Source: Chlorocebus sabaeus (taxonomy: Eukaryota; Chordata; Mammalia; Primates; Cercopithecidae). Taken from it: a stretch of DNA of 64,000 nt. How positions within the stretch are numbered: position 1 is the first letter of the stretch; every line of letters starts with the position of its first letter. Position numbers and translations under genes: made by a program. The stretch is from assembly GCF_047675955.1 (NCBI RefSeq), contig NC_132916.1, positions 73,773,481 to 73,837,480 on the forward strand, given 5' to 3'. The notes under the pieces are model-generated. The model was not told where the DNA came from. It did no database searches and was given only the letters and a program-made list of their open reading frames with translations. Shown here in pieces: positions 12,840 through 26,300 of the stretch.

Positions 12840-13698
12840 GAATTAACAGAACACAGAGCAGTTTCTCAGAAAGCTTCTTTCCACTTTTCAACCGAAGTTA
12901 TGTCCTTTTTCAACATAGCCCTCTATGGGCTTCCAAATATCACTTTGCCAATTCCACAAGAACAGCCTTAGAGAAAGGCTTCCTGAAGGGAAAGCTGTAA
13001 CTCTGTGAGATGAATTAACAGAACACAAAGCAGTTTCTCAGAAAACTTCTTTCCAGTTTTTTACGGAAGATATTTCCTTTTTTACCATAGTCTTCTAAGG
13101 GCTTCAAAATATCACTTTGCCAATTCCACAAGAACAGCCTTAGTGAAAGGCTTCTTGAAGGGAGAGATGTAACGCTGTGAGATGAATTAACAGAACACAA
13201 AGCAGTTTCTCAGAAAGCTTCTTTCCAGTTTTTAACGGGAGATAATTCCTTTTTCACCATAGCCCTCTATGGGCTTCCAAATATCACTTTGCCAATTCCA
13301 CAAGAACAGCCTTAGCGAAAGGCTTCTTGAAGGGAAAGATGTAACTCTGTGAGATAAATTAACAGAACACAAACAGTTTCTCAGAAAGCTTCTTTCCAGT
13401 TTTTGAAGGAAGATAAGTCCTTTTTCACCATAGCCCTCTAACGATTTCTAAATATCACTTTGCAAATTCCACAAGAACCGTCTTAGCGAAAGTCTTCTTG
13501 AAGGGAAAGATGTAACTCTGTGAGATCAATTAACAGAACACAAAGCAGTTTCTCAGAAAGTTTCTTTCCAGTTTTTAACGGAAGATATTTCCTTTTTCAC
13601 CATAGCCCTCTATGGGCTTCCAAACATCAGTTTGCCAATTCCACAAGAACAGCCTTAGCGAACGACTTCTTGAAGGGAAAGATGTAACTCCGTGAGAT

Positions 13699-14042
13699 GA
13701 ATTAACAGAAAACAAAGCAGTTTCTCAAAAAGCTTCTTTCCTGTTTTTAACGGAAGATATGTCCCTTTTCACCATAGCCCTCTATGGACTTCTAAATATC
13801 AATTTGCAAATTCCACAAGAACAGTCTTAGCGATAGACTTCTTGAAGGGAAAGATGTAACTCCGTGAGAATAATTGACAGAAAACAAAGCAGTTTCTCAA
13901 AAAGCTTCTTTCCTGTTTTTAACGGAAGATATGTCCCTTTTCACCATATCCCTCTATGGACTTCTAAATATCACTTTGCAAATTCCACAAGAACAGTCTT
14001 AGCGATAGACTTCTTGAAGGGAAAAATGTAATTCCGTGAGAT
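13699..14042. repeat. Two-copy run of 'CCGTGAG' monomers in B1 (third site)
   Basis: Units start at 13,699 and 13,871, followed at 14,043 by the GCATAGCAG monomer that regularly follows this subfamily. The second unit has the variant GAGAATAATTGACAG. The same pair occurs in B2 near 23,584 and in B3 near 56,063. Confidence 0.86.
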
Positions 14043-14817
14043 TAATTAACAGAACGCATAGCAGTTTCTCAGAATGTTTCTTTCCGGTTTTTAACGGAAG
14101 ATATTTCCTTTTTCACCATAGCCCTCTATGGGCTTCCAAATATCACTTTGCCAATTCCACAAGAACAGCCTTACCGAAAGCCTTCCTGAAAGGAAAGTTG
14201 TAACTCTGGGAGATGAATTAACAGAACACAAAGCAGTTTCTCAGAAAGATTCTTTCCAGGTTTTAACGGAAGATATTTCCTTTTTCAAAATAGCCCTCTA
14301 TGGGTTTCCAAATATCTCTTTGCCAATTCCACAAGAACAGCCTTAGCGAAAGGCTTCTTGAAGGGAAAGCTGTAACTCTGTGAGATGAATTAACAGAACA
14401 CAAAGCAGTTTCTCAGAAAACTTCTTTCCAGTTTTTTACGGAAGATATTTCCTTTTTTACCATAGTCTTCTAAGGGCTTCAAAATATCACTTTTCCAATA
14501 CCACAAGAACAGCCTTAGTGAAAGGCTTCTTGAAGGGAGAGATGTATTCTGTGAGATGAATTAACAGAACACAAAGCAGTTTCTCAGAAAGCTTCTTTCC
14601 AGTTTTTAACGGGAGATAATTCCTTTTTCACCCTAGCCCTCTATGGGCTTCCAAATATCACTTTGTCAATTCCACAAGAACAGCCTTAGCGAAAGGCTTC
14701 TTGAAGGGAAAGATGTAACTCTGCGACAGGAATTAACAGAACACAGTTTCTCAGAAAGCTTCTTTCCAGTTTTTAACGGAAGATATGTCCTTTTTCACCA
14801 TAGCACTCTATGGGCTT

Positions 14818-15000
14818 CCAAATGTCACCTTGCAAATTCAACAAGAACAGTCTGAGAGAACGACTTCTTAAGGGGAGAGCTGTAACCCTGCGAGATGAAT
14901 TAACAGAACACAAAGAAGATTCTCAGAAATCTTCTTTCCATTTTTTAAGGGAAGATATTTACTTTTTCACGAAGCCCTCTAGGGGCTTCCAAATATCACT
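14818..15000. repeat. Strongly diverged monomer subfamily (GTCACCTTGC type)
   Basis: This monomer has many private changes: AATGTCACCTTGC, ATTCAACAAGAACAG, CTGAGAGAACGAC, AGGGGAGAGCTG, CAAAGAAGATTCTCAG, CATTTTTTAAGGG and a damaged box reading TTACTTTTTCACGAAG. Copies lie near 14,818, 19,212, 24,875, 29,097, 30,470, 57,351, 61,745 and 63,118. Two copies per B unit, about 4,394 bp apart, mark an older internal duplication inside the unit. The preceding monomer is 167 bp because AAAGC is missing near 14,740. Confidence 0.85.
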
Positions 15001-18000
15001 TTGCCAATTCCACAAGAACCTTCTTAGCGAAAGGCTTCTTGAAGGAAAGATGTAACTCTGTGAGATGAATTAAGAGAACACAGAGCAGTTTCTCAGAAAG
15101 CTTCTTTCCAGTTTTTAACGGAAGATAGGTCCTTTTTCACCATAGCCCTCTAGGGGCTTCCAAATATCACTTTTCCAATTCCACAAGAACAGCCTTAGCG
15201 AAAGACTTCTTGAAGGGAAAGCTGTAACTCTGTGAGATGAATTAACAGAACACAAAGCAGTTTCGCAGAAAGCTTCTTTCCAGGTTTTAAAGGAAGATAT
15301 TTACTTTTTCACCATAGCCCTCTATGGGCTTCAAAATATCACTTTGCCAATTCCACAAGAACAGCCGTACCGAAAGGCTTCTTGAAGGGAAAGATGTAAC
15401 TCTGTGAGATGAATTAACAGAACACAAAGCAGTTTCTCAGAAAGCTTCTTTCCAGTTTTTAACGGAAGATATTTCCTTTTTCTCTATAGCCCTCTAAGGG
15501 CTTCCAAACATCAATTTGCCAGTCCCACAAGAACAGTCTTAGCGAAAGGCTTCTTGAAGGGAAAGATGTAACTCTGTGAGATGAATTAAGAGAACATATA
15601 GCAGTTTCTCAAAAAGCTTCTTTCCAGTTTTTAACGGAAGATATGTCCTTTTCCACCATAGCCCACTATGGGCTTCTAAATATCACTTTGCAAATTCCAC
15701 AAGAACAGTCTTAGCGAAAGGCTTCTTTGAAGGGAAAGATGTAACCCTTTGAGATGAAATAACAGAACACAAAGCAGTTTCTCAGAAAGCTTCTTTCCAG
15801 TTTTCAACGGGAGATAATTCCCTTTTCACCATAGCCATCTATGGGCCTCCAAATATCACTTTGCCAATTCCACAAGAACAGCCTTATCGAAAGGCTTATT
15901 GAAGGGAAAGATGTAACCCTGTGAGATGAAATAACAGAAAACAAAGCAGTTTCTCAGAAAGCTTCTTTCCTGTTTTTAACCGAAGATATGTCCTTTTTCA
16001 CCGTAACCCTCTATGGGCATCTAAATATCACTTTGCAAATTCCACAAGAACAGTCTTAGCGAAAGACATCTTGAAGGGAAAGATGTAACACCGTGAGATT
16101 AATTAACAGAACGCATAGCAGTTTCTCACAAAGTTTCTTTCCGGTTTTTAACGGAAGATATTTCCTTTTTCACCGTAGCCCTCTATGGGCTTCCAAATAT
16201 CACTTTGCCAATTCCACAAGAACAGCCTTACCGAAAGCCTTCCTGAAAGGAAAGATGTAACTCTGGGAGATGAATTAACAGAACACAAAGCAGTTTCTCA
16301 GAAAGCTTCTTTCCAGGTTTTAACGGAAGTTATTTCCTTTTTCACCATAGCCCTCTATGGGCTTCCAAATATCACTTTTCCAATACCACAAGAACAGCCT
16401 TAGCGAAAGGCTTCTTGAAGGAAAGATGTAACTCTGTGAGATGAATTAACAGAACACAAAGCAGTTTCTCAGAAAGCTTCTTTCCACTTTTTAACCGAAG
16501 ATATGTCCTTTTTCACCATAGCCCTTTATGGGCTTCCAAATATAACTTTGCCAATTCCACAAGAACAGTCTTAGCGAAAGACTTCTTGAAGGGAAAGATG
16601 TAACTCTGTGAGATGAATTATCAGAACACAAAGCAGTTTCTTTGAAAGCTTCTTTCCAGTTTTTGACGTGAGATATTTCCTTTTTCAAAATAGCCCTCTA
16701 TGGGTTTCCAAATACCTCTTTGCCAATTACACAAGAACAGCCTTAGCGAAAGGCTTCTTGAAGGGAAAGCTGTAACTCTGTGAGGTGAATTAACGGAACA
16801 CAAAGCAGTTTCTCAGAAAGCTTCTTTCTAGTTTTTAACGGAAGATATTTCCTTTTTAAACATAGCCCTCTTTGGGCTTCCAAATAACACCTTTCCAATT
16901 CTACAAGAACAGCCTTAGCAAAAGGTTTCTTAAATGGAAAGATGTAACTCTGTGAGATGAATTAACAGAACACAAAGCAGTTTCTCAGAAAGCTTCTTTC
17001 TAGTGTTCAACGGAAGATATTTCCTTTTTCACCATATCCCTCCATGGGCTTCCAAATATCACTTTGCCAATTCCACAAGAACAGCCTTAGCGAAAGGCTT
17101 CTTGAAGGGAAAGCTGTAAATCTGTGAGATGAATTAACAGAACACAAAGCAGTTTCTCAGAAAACTTCTGTCCAGTTTTTTACGGAAGATATTTCCTTTT
17201 TTACCATAGTCTTCTATGGGCTTCCAAATATCACTTTGCCCATTCCACAAGAACAGCCTTAGTGAAAGGCTCCTTGAAGGGAAAGATGTAACTCTGTGAG
17301 ATGAATTAACAGAACACAAAGCAGTTTCTCCGAAACCTTCTTTCGAGTTTTTAACGGAAGATATTTCCTTTTTCACCATAGCCCTCTATGGGCTTCCAAA
17401 CATCACTTTGCCAATTCCACAAGAACAGCCTTAGCGAAAGGATTCTTGAAGGGAAAGATGTAACTCTGTGAGATGAATTAACAGAACACAAAGCAGTTTC
17501 TCAGAAGGCTTCTTTCCAGTTTTTAACGGAAGATATTTCCTTTTTCTCCATAGCCCTCTATGGGCTTCCAAATATCACTTTGCCAAATCCAAAAGAACAG
17601 ACTTAGTGAAAGCCTGCCTGAAAGGAAAGATGTAACTCGGGGAGATCAATTAACAGAACACGAAGCAGTTTCTCAGAAAGATTCTCTCCAGGTTTTAACG
17701 GAAGATATTTCCTTTTTCACCATAGCCCTCTTTGGGCTTCCAAATATCACTTTTCCAATTCTACAAGAACAGCCTTAGGGAAAGATTTCTTAAATGGAAA
17801 GATGTACCTCTGTGAGATGAATTAACAGAACACAAAGCAGTTTCTCAGAAAGCTTCTTTCTAGTGTTTAACGGAAGATATTTCCTTTTTCACAATAAACC
17901 TTTATGGGCTTCCAAATATCACTTTTCCAATTCTACAAGAACAGCCTTAGGGAAAGATTTGTTAAATGGAAAGATGTACCTCTGTGAGATGAATTAACAG

Positions 18001-18162
18001 AACACAAAGCAGTTTCTCAGAAAGCTTCTTTCGAGTTTTTAATGGAAGATATTTCCTTTTTCACCATAGCCTTCTATGGGCTTCCAAACATCACTTTGCC
18101 AATTCCACAGGAACAGCCTTAGCGAAACGCTTCTTGAAGGGAAAGATGTAACTCTCTGAGAT

Positions 18163-18260
18163 GAATTAACAATATGGGCTTCGAAATATCGCTTTGCCAA
18201 TTCCACAAGAACAGTCTTAGCGAAAGGCTTCTTGGAGGGAAAGATGTAACTCTGTGAGAT
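18163..18260. repeat. Truncated 98-bp monomer in B1
   Basis: Landmarks at 18,163 and 18,261 are 98 bp apart. GAATTAACA joins ATATGGGCTTCGAAATATCGC near 18,171. Same deletion class as at 4,499, with a few added substitutions specific to the B lineage (AACAATATGGG rather than AACAGTATGGG; TTCGAAAT rather than TTCCAAAT). Confidence 0.93.
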
Positions 18261-20315
18261 GAATTAAGAGAACACAAAGCAGTTTCTCAGAAAGCTTCTT
18301 TCCAGTTTTTACGGAAGATATGTCCTTTTTCATCATAGCCCTCTATGGGCTTTTAAATATCACTTTGCAAATTCCACAAGAACAGTCTTAGCGAAAGGCT
18401 TCTTTGAAGGGAAAGATGTAACACTTTGACATGAATTAACAGAACACAAAGCAGTTTCTCCGAAACCTTCTTTCCAGTTTTTAACGGAAGATATTTCCTT
18501 TTTCACCATAGCCCTCGATGGGCTTCCAAGTATCACTTTACCAATTCCACAATAACAGCCTTAGCGAAAGACTTCTTGAAGGAAAGATGTAACTCTGTGA
18601 GATGAAATCACAGAACACAAAGCAGTTTCTCAGAAAGCTTCTTTCCAGTTTTCAACGGGAGATAATTCCTTTTTCACCATAGACCTCATTGGGCCTCCAA
18701 ATATCACTTTTCCAATTCCACAAGAACAGCCTTAGCGAAAGGCTTCTTGAAGGGAAAGATTTAACTCTGTGAGATGAATTAACAGAACACAAAGTAGTTT
18801 CTCAGAAAGCTTCTTTCCAGTTATTAACGGAAGATATGTCCTTTTTCACGAAAGCCCTCTATGGGCTTCTAAATATCACTTTGCAAATTCCACAAGAAAA
18901 GTCTTAGCGAAAGGCTTCTTGAAGGGAAAGATGTAACTCTGTGAGATGAATTAGCAGAAAACAAAGCAGTTTCTCAGAAAGCTTCTTCCCAGTTTTAACG
19001 GAAGATATGTCCTTTTTCACCATAGCCCTCTATGGGTTTCTAAATATCACTTTGCAAATTTCTCAAGAACAGTCTTAGCGAAAGACTTCTTGAAGGGAAA
19101 GATGTAACTCTGTGAGATGAATTAACAGAACACAAAACAGTTTCTCAGAAAACTTCTTTAGAATTTTTAAGAGAAGATATTTCCTTTTTCACCATAGCCC
19201 TCTATGGGCTTCCAAATGTCACCTTGCAAATTCAACAAGAACAGTCTGAGAGAACGACTTCTTAAGGGGAGAGCTGTAACCCTGCGAGATGAATTAACAG
19301 AACACAAAGAAGATTCTCAGAAATTTTCTTTCCAGTTTTTAAGGGAAAATATTTACTTTTTCACCAAGCCCTCTAGGGGCTTCCAAATATCACTTTGCCA
19401 ATTCCACAAGAACAGCCTTAGCGAAAGGCTTCTTGAAGGGAAAGCTGTAACTCTGTGAGATGAATTAACAGAACACAAGGCAGTTTCTCAGAAAGCTTCT
19501 TTCTAGTGTTTAACGGAAGATATTTCCTTTTTCACAATAACCCTTTATGGGCTTCCAAATATCACTTTGCCAATTCCACAAGAACAGCCTTAGCGAAAGG
19601 CTTCTTGAAGTGAAAGATGTAACTCTGTGAGATGAATTAACAGAACACAAACACTTTCTCAGAAAGCTTCTTTCCAGTTTTTAAGGGAAGATATGTCCTT
19701 TTTCACCATAGTCCTCTATGGGCTTCCAAACATCACTTTGCCAATACCACAAGAACAAACTTAACGAAAGGCTTCTTGAAGGGAAAGCTGTAACTCTGTG
19801 AGAAGAATTAACAGAACACAAAGCAGTTTCTCTGAAAGCTTCTTTCCAGTTTTTAACGGAAGATATTTCCTTTTTCTCCATAGCCCTCTAAGGGCTTAAA
19901 ACATCACTTTGCCAGTTCCACAAGAACAGTCTTAGCGAAAGTCTTCTTGAAGGGAAAGATGTAACTCTGTGAGATGAATTAAGAGAACATATAGCAGTTT
20001 CTCAAAAAGCTTCTTTCCAGTTTTTAACGGAAGATATGTCCTTTTCTCCATAGCCCACTATGGGCTTCTAAATATCACTTTGCAAATTCCACAAGAACAG
20101 TCTTAGCGAAAGGCTTCTTTGAAGGGAAAGATGTAACTCTTTGAGATGAAATAACAGAACACAAAGCAGTTTCTCAGAAAGCTTCTTTCCAGTTTTCAAC
20201 GGGAGATAATTCCCTTTTCACCATAGCCATCTATGGGCCTCCAAATATCACATTGCCAATTCCAAAAGAAGAGCCTTATCGAAAGGCTTATTGAAGGGAA
20301 AGATGTAACCCTGTG

Positions 20316-23300
20316 AGATAAATTAACAGAACACAAACAGTTTCTCAGAAAGCTTCTTTCCAGTTTTTAACGGAAGATAAGTCCTTTTTCACCATAGCCC
20401 TCTAACGGTTTCTAAATATCACTTTGCAAATTCCACAAGAACCGTTTTAGCGAAAGTCTTCTTGAAGGGAAAGATGTAACTCTGTGAGATCAATTAACAG
20501 AACACAAAGCAGTTTCTCCGAAAGCTTCTTTCGAGTTTTTAACGGAAGATATTTCCTTTTTCACCGTAGCCCTCTATGGGCTTCCAAAGATCACTTTGCC
20601 AATTCCACAAGAACAGCCATAGCGAAAGGCTTCTTGAAGGGAAAGATGTAACTCTGTGAGATGAATTAGGAGAACACAAAGCAGTTTCTCAGAAAGCTTC
20701 TTTCCTGTTTTTAACGGAAGATATGTCCCTTTTCACCATAGCCCTCTATGGACTTCTAAATATCACTTTGCAAATTCCACAAGAACAGTCTTAGCGATAG
20801 ACTTCTTGAAGGGAAAGATGTAACTCCGTGAGATTAATTAACAGAAAACAAAGCAGTTTCTCAAAAAGCTTCTTTCCTGTTTTTAACGGAAGATATGTCC
20901 CTTTTCACCATAGCCCTCTATGGACTTCTAAATATCACTTTGCAAATTCCACAAGAACAGTCTTAGCGATAGACTTCTTGAAGGAAAAGATGTAACTCCG
21001 TGAGATTAATTAACAGAACGCATAGCAGTTTCTCAGAAAGTTTCTTTCCGATTTTTAACGGAAGATATTTCCTTTTTCACCATAGCCCTCTATGGGCTTC
21101 CAAATATCACTTTGCCAATTCCACAAGAACAGCCTTACCGAAACCCTTCCTGAAAGGAAAGATGTAACTCTGGGAGATGAATTAACAGAACACAAAGCAG
21201 TTTCTCAGAAAGATTCTTTCCAGGTTTTAACGGAAGATATTTCGTTTTTCACCATAGCCCTCTATGGGCTTCCAAATATCACTTTTCCAATACCACAAGA
21301 ACAGCCTTAGCGAAAGGCTTCTTGAAGGAAAGATGTAAGTCTGTGAGATGAATTAACAGAACACAAAGCAGTTTCTCCGAAAGCTTCTTTCAAGTTTTTA
21401 ACGGGAGATAATTCCTTTTTCACCATAGCCCTCTATGGCTTTCCAAATATCACTTTGCCAATTCCACAAGAACAGCCTTAGCGAAAGGCTTCTTGAAGGG
21501 AAAGATGTAACTCTGTGAGATAAATTAACAGAACACAAACAGTTTCTCAGAAAGCTTCTTTCCAGTTTTTAACAGAAGATAAGTCCTTTTTCACCTTAGC
21601 CTCTAACGGTTTCTAAATATCACTTTGCAAATTCCACAAGAACCGTCTTAGCGAAAGTCTTCTTGAAGGGAAAGATGTAACTCTGTGAGATCAATTAACA
21701 GAACACAAAGCAGTTTCTCCGAAAGCTTCTTTCGAGTTTTTAACGGAAGATATTTCCTTTTTCACCATAGCCCTCTATGGGCTTCCAAAGATCACTTTGC
21801 CAATTCCACAAGAACAGCCATAGCGAAAGGCTTCTTGAAGGGAATGATGTAACTCTCTGAGATGAATTAGGAGAACACAAAGCAGTTTCTCAGAAAGCTT
21901 CTTTCCAGTTTTTAACGGAAGATATGTCCTTTTTCATCATAGCCCTCTATGGGCTACTAAGTATCACTTTGCAAATTCCACAAGAACAGTCTTAGCGAAA
22001 GGCTTCTTTGAAGGGAAAGATGTAACTCTTTGAGATGATTTAACTGAACACAAAGCAGTTTCTCAGAAAGTTTCTCTCCAGTTTTTAACGGAAGATATTT
22101 CCTTTTTCACCATAGCCCTCTATGGGCTTCCAAACATCAGTTTGCCAATTCCACAAGAACAGCCTTAGCGAACGACTTCTTGAAGGGAAAGATGTAACTC
22201 CGTGAGATGAATTAACAGAAAACAAAGCAGTTTCTCAAAAAGCTTCTTTCCTGTTTTTAACGGAAGATATGTCCCTTTTCACCATAGCCCTCTATGGACT
22301 TCTAAATATCACTTTGCAAATTCCACAAGAACAGTCTTAGCGATAGACTTCTTGAAGGGAAAGATGTAACTCCGTGAGATTAATTAACAGAAAACAAAGC
22401 AGTTTCTCAAAAAGCTTCTTTCCTGTTTTTAACGGAAGATATGTCCCTTTTCACCATAGCCCTCTATGGACTTCTAAATATCACTTTGCAAATTCCACAA
22501 GAACAGTCTTAGCGATAGACTTCTTGAAGGGAAAGATGTAACTCCGTGAGATTAATTAACAGAAAGCAAAGCAGTTTCTCAAAAAGCTTCTTTCCTGTTT
22601 TTAACGGAAGATATTTCCTTTTTCACCATAGCCCTCTATGGTCTTCCAAATATCACTTTTCCAATACAACAAGAACAGCCTGAGCGAAAGGCTTCTTGAA
22701 GGGAAAGATGTAACCCTGTTAGATGAATTAACAGAACACAGAGCAGTTTCTCAGAAAGCTTCTTTCCACTTTTCAACCGAAGTTATGTCCTTTTTCACCA
22801 TAGCCCTCTATGGGCTTCCAAATATCACTTTGCCAATTCCACAAGAACAGCCTTAGAGAAAGGCTTCCTGAAGGGAAAGCTGTAACTCTGTGAGATGAAT
22901 TAACAGAACACAAAGCAGTTTCTCAGAAAACTTCTTTCCAGTTTTTTACGGAAGATATTTCCTTTTTTACCATAGTCTTCTAAGGGCTTCAAAATATCAC
23001 TTTGCCAATTCCACAAGAACAGCCTTAGTGAAAGGCTTCTTGAAGGGAGAGATGTAACGCTGTGAGATGAATTAACAGAACACAAAGCAGTTTCTCAGAA
23101 AGCTTCTTTCCAGTTTTTAACGGGAGATAATTCCTTTTTCACCATAGCCCTCTATGGGCTTCCAAATATCACTTTGCCAATTCCACAAGAACAGCCTTAG
23201 CGAAAGGCTTCTTGAAGGGAAAGATGTAACTCTGTGAGATAAATTAACAGAACACAAACAGTTTCTCAGAAAGCTTCTTTCCAGTTTTTGAAGGAAGATA

Positions 23301-26300
23301 AGTCCTTTTTCACCATAGCCCTCTAACGATTTCTAAATATCACTTTGCAAATTCCACAAGAACCGTCTTAGCGAAAGTCTTCTTGAAGGGAAAGATGTAA
23401 CTCTGTGAGATCAATTAACAGAACACAAAGCAGTTTCTCAGAAAGTTTCTTTCCAGTTTTTAACGGAAGATATTTCCTTTTTCACCATAGCCCTCTATGG
23501 GCTTCCAAACATCAGTTTGCCAATTCCACAAGAACAGCCTTAGCGAACGACTTCTTGAAGGGAAAGATGTAACTCCGTGAGATGAATTAACAGAAAACAA
23601 AGCAGTTTCTCAAAAAGCTTCTTTCCTGTTTTTAACGGAAGATATGTCCCTTTTCACCATAGCCCTCTATGGACTTCTAAATATCACTTTGCAAATTCCA
23701 CAAGAACAGTCTTAGCGATAGACTTCTTGAAGGGAAAGATGTAACTCCGTGAGAATAATTGACAGAAAACAAAGCAGTTTCTCAAAAAGCTTCTTTCCTG
23801 TTTTTAACGGAAGATATGTCCCTTTTCACCATATCCCTCTATGGACTTCTAAATATCACTTTGCAAATTCCACAAGAACAGTCTTAGCGATAGACTTCTT
23901 GAAGGGAAAAATGTAATTCCGTGAGATTAATTAACAGAACGCATAGCAGTTTCTCAGAATGTTTCTTTCCGGTTTTTAACGGAAGATATTTCCTTTTTCA
24001 CCATAGCCCTCTATGGGCTTCCAAATATCACTTTGCCAATTCCACAAGAACAGCCTTACCGAAAGCCTTCCTGAAAGGAAAGTTGTAACTCTGGGAGATG
24101 AATTAACAGAACACAAAGCAGTTTCTCAGAAAGATTCTTTCCAGGTTTTAACGGAAGATATTTCCTTTTTCACCATAGCCCTCTAAGGGCTTCCAAATAT
24201 CACTTTGCCAATTCCACAAGAACAGTCTTAGCGAAAGACTTCTTGAAGGGAAAGATGTAACTCTGTGAGATGAATTAACAGAACACAAAGCAGTTTCTTA
24301 GAAAGCTTCTTTCCAGTTTTTAACGGGAGATATTTCCTTTTTCAAAATAGCCCTCTATGGGTTTCCAAATATCTCTTTGCCAATTCCACAAGAACAGCCT
24401 TAGCGAAAGGCTTCTTGAAGGGAAAGCTGTAACTCTGTGAGATGAATTAACAGAACACAAAGCAGTTTCTCAGAAAACTTCTTTCCAGGTTTTTACGGAA
24501 GATATTTCCTTTTTTACCATAGTCTTCTAAGGGCTTCAAAATATCACTTTTCCAATTCCACAAGAACAGCCTTAGTGAAAGGCTTCTTGAAGGGAGAGAT
24601 GTATTCTGTGAGATGAATTAACAGAACACAAAGCAGTTTCTCAGAAAGCTTCTTTCCAGTTTTTAACGGGAGATAATTCCTTTTTCACCATAGCCCTCTA
24701 TGGGCTTCCAAATATCACTTTGTCAATTCCACAAGAACAGCCTTAGCGAAAGGCTTCTTGAAGGGAAAGATGTAACTCTGCGACAGGAATTAACAGAACA
24801 CAGTTTCTCAGAAAGCTTCTTTCCAGTTTTTAACGGAAGATATGTCCTTTTTCACCATAGCACTCTATGGGCTTTCAAATGTCACCTTGCAAATTCAACA
24901 AGAACAGTCTGAGAGAACGACTTCTTCAGGGGAGAGCTGTAACCCTGCGAGATGAATTAACAGAACACAAAGAAGATTCTCAGAAATCTTCTTTCCATTT
25001 TTTAAGGGAAGATATTTACTTTTTCACGAAGCCCTCTAGGGGCTTCCAAATATCACTTTGCCAATTCCACAAGAACCTTCTTAGCGAAAGGCTTCTTGAA
25101 GGAAAGATGTAACTCTGTGAGATGAATTAAGACAACACAGAGCAGTTTCTCAGAAAGCTTCTTTCCAGTTTTTAACGGAAGATAGGTCCTTTTTCACCAT
25201 AGCCCTCTAGGGGCTTCCAAATATCACTTTTCCAATTCCACAAGAACAGCCTTAGCGAAAGACTTCTTGAAGGGAAAGCTGTAACTCTGTGAGATGAATT
25301 AACAGAACACAAAGCAGTTTCGCAGAAAGCTTCTTTCCAGGTTTTAAAGGAAGATATTTACTTTTTCACCATAGCCCTCTATGGGCTTCAAAATATCACT
25401 TTGCCAATTCCACAAGAACAGCCGTACCGAAAGGCTTCTTGAAGGGAAAGATGTAACTCTGTGAGATGAATTAACAGAACACAAAGCAGTTTCTCAGAAA
25501 GCTTCTTTCCAGTTTTTAACGGAAGATATTTCCTTTTTCTCCATAGCCCTCTAAGGGCTTCCAAACATCAATTTGCCAGTCCCACAAGAACAGTCTTAGC
25601 GAAAGGCTTCTTGAAGGGAAAGATGTAACTCTGTGAGATGAATTAAGAGAACATAGAGCAGTTTCTCAGAAAGCTTCTTTCCAGTTTTTAACGGAAGATA
25701 TGTCCTTTTCCACCATAGCCCACTATGGGCTTCTAAATATCACTTTGCAAATTCCACAAGAACAGTCTTAGCGAAAGGCTTCTTTGAAGGGAAAGATGTA
25801 ACCCTTTGAGATGAAATAACAGAACACAAAGCAGTTTCTCAGAAAGCTTCTTTCCAGTTTTCAACGGGAGATAATTCCCTTTTCACCATAGCCATCTATG
25901 GGCCTCCAAATATCACTTTGCCAATTCCACAAGAACAGCCTTATCGAAAGGCTTATTGAAGGGAAAGATGTAACCCTGTGAGATGAAATAACAGAAAACA
26001 AAGCAGTTTCTCAGAAAGCTTCTTTCCTGTTTTTAACCGAAGATATGTCCTTTTTCACCGTAACCCTCTATGGGCATCTAAATATCACTTTGCAAATTCC
26101 ACAAGAACAGTCTTAGCAAAAGACATCTTGAAGGGAAAGATGTAACACCGTGAGATTAATTAACAGAACGCATAGCAGTTTCTCACAAAGTTTCTTTCCG
26201 GTTTTTAACGGAAGATATTTCCTTTTTCACCGTAGCCCTCTATGGGCTTCCAAATATCACTTTGCCAATTCCACAAGAACAGCCTTACCGAAAGCCTTCC

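Larger units (their letters stand above)
10431..20315. repeat. B1: ~9.9-kb higher-order unit
   Basis: A 9,885-bp segment repeated immediately downstream (B2) with scattered single-base differences. Constant offset 9,885 holds from 10,431 to about 14,280. It becomes 10,057 from about 14,290 to 17,400 because B1 lacks one monomer present in B2 and B3, and returns to 9,885 after B2 lacks one monomer near 27,460. The unit holds about 57 full monomers plus the 98-bp truncated one. Sub-repeats within it start with a GATAAATTAACAG monomer at 10,431, 11,633 and 13,352, spaced 1,202 and 1,719 bp (7 and 10 monomers). Confidence 0.93.

Noticed and set aside
8888..14050. TTAATTAA and CTCAAAAAG motifs as regulatory or origin elements
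   Set aside because: They are one- or two-base subfamily variants of the ordinary monomer, with no independent signal of function.
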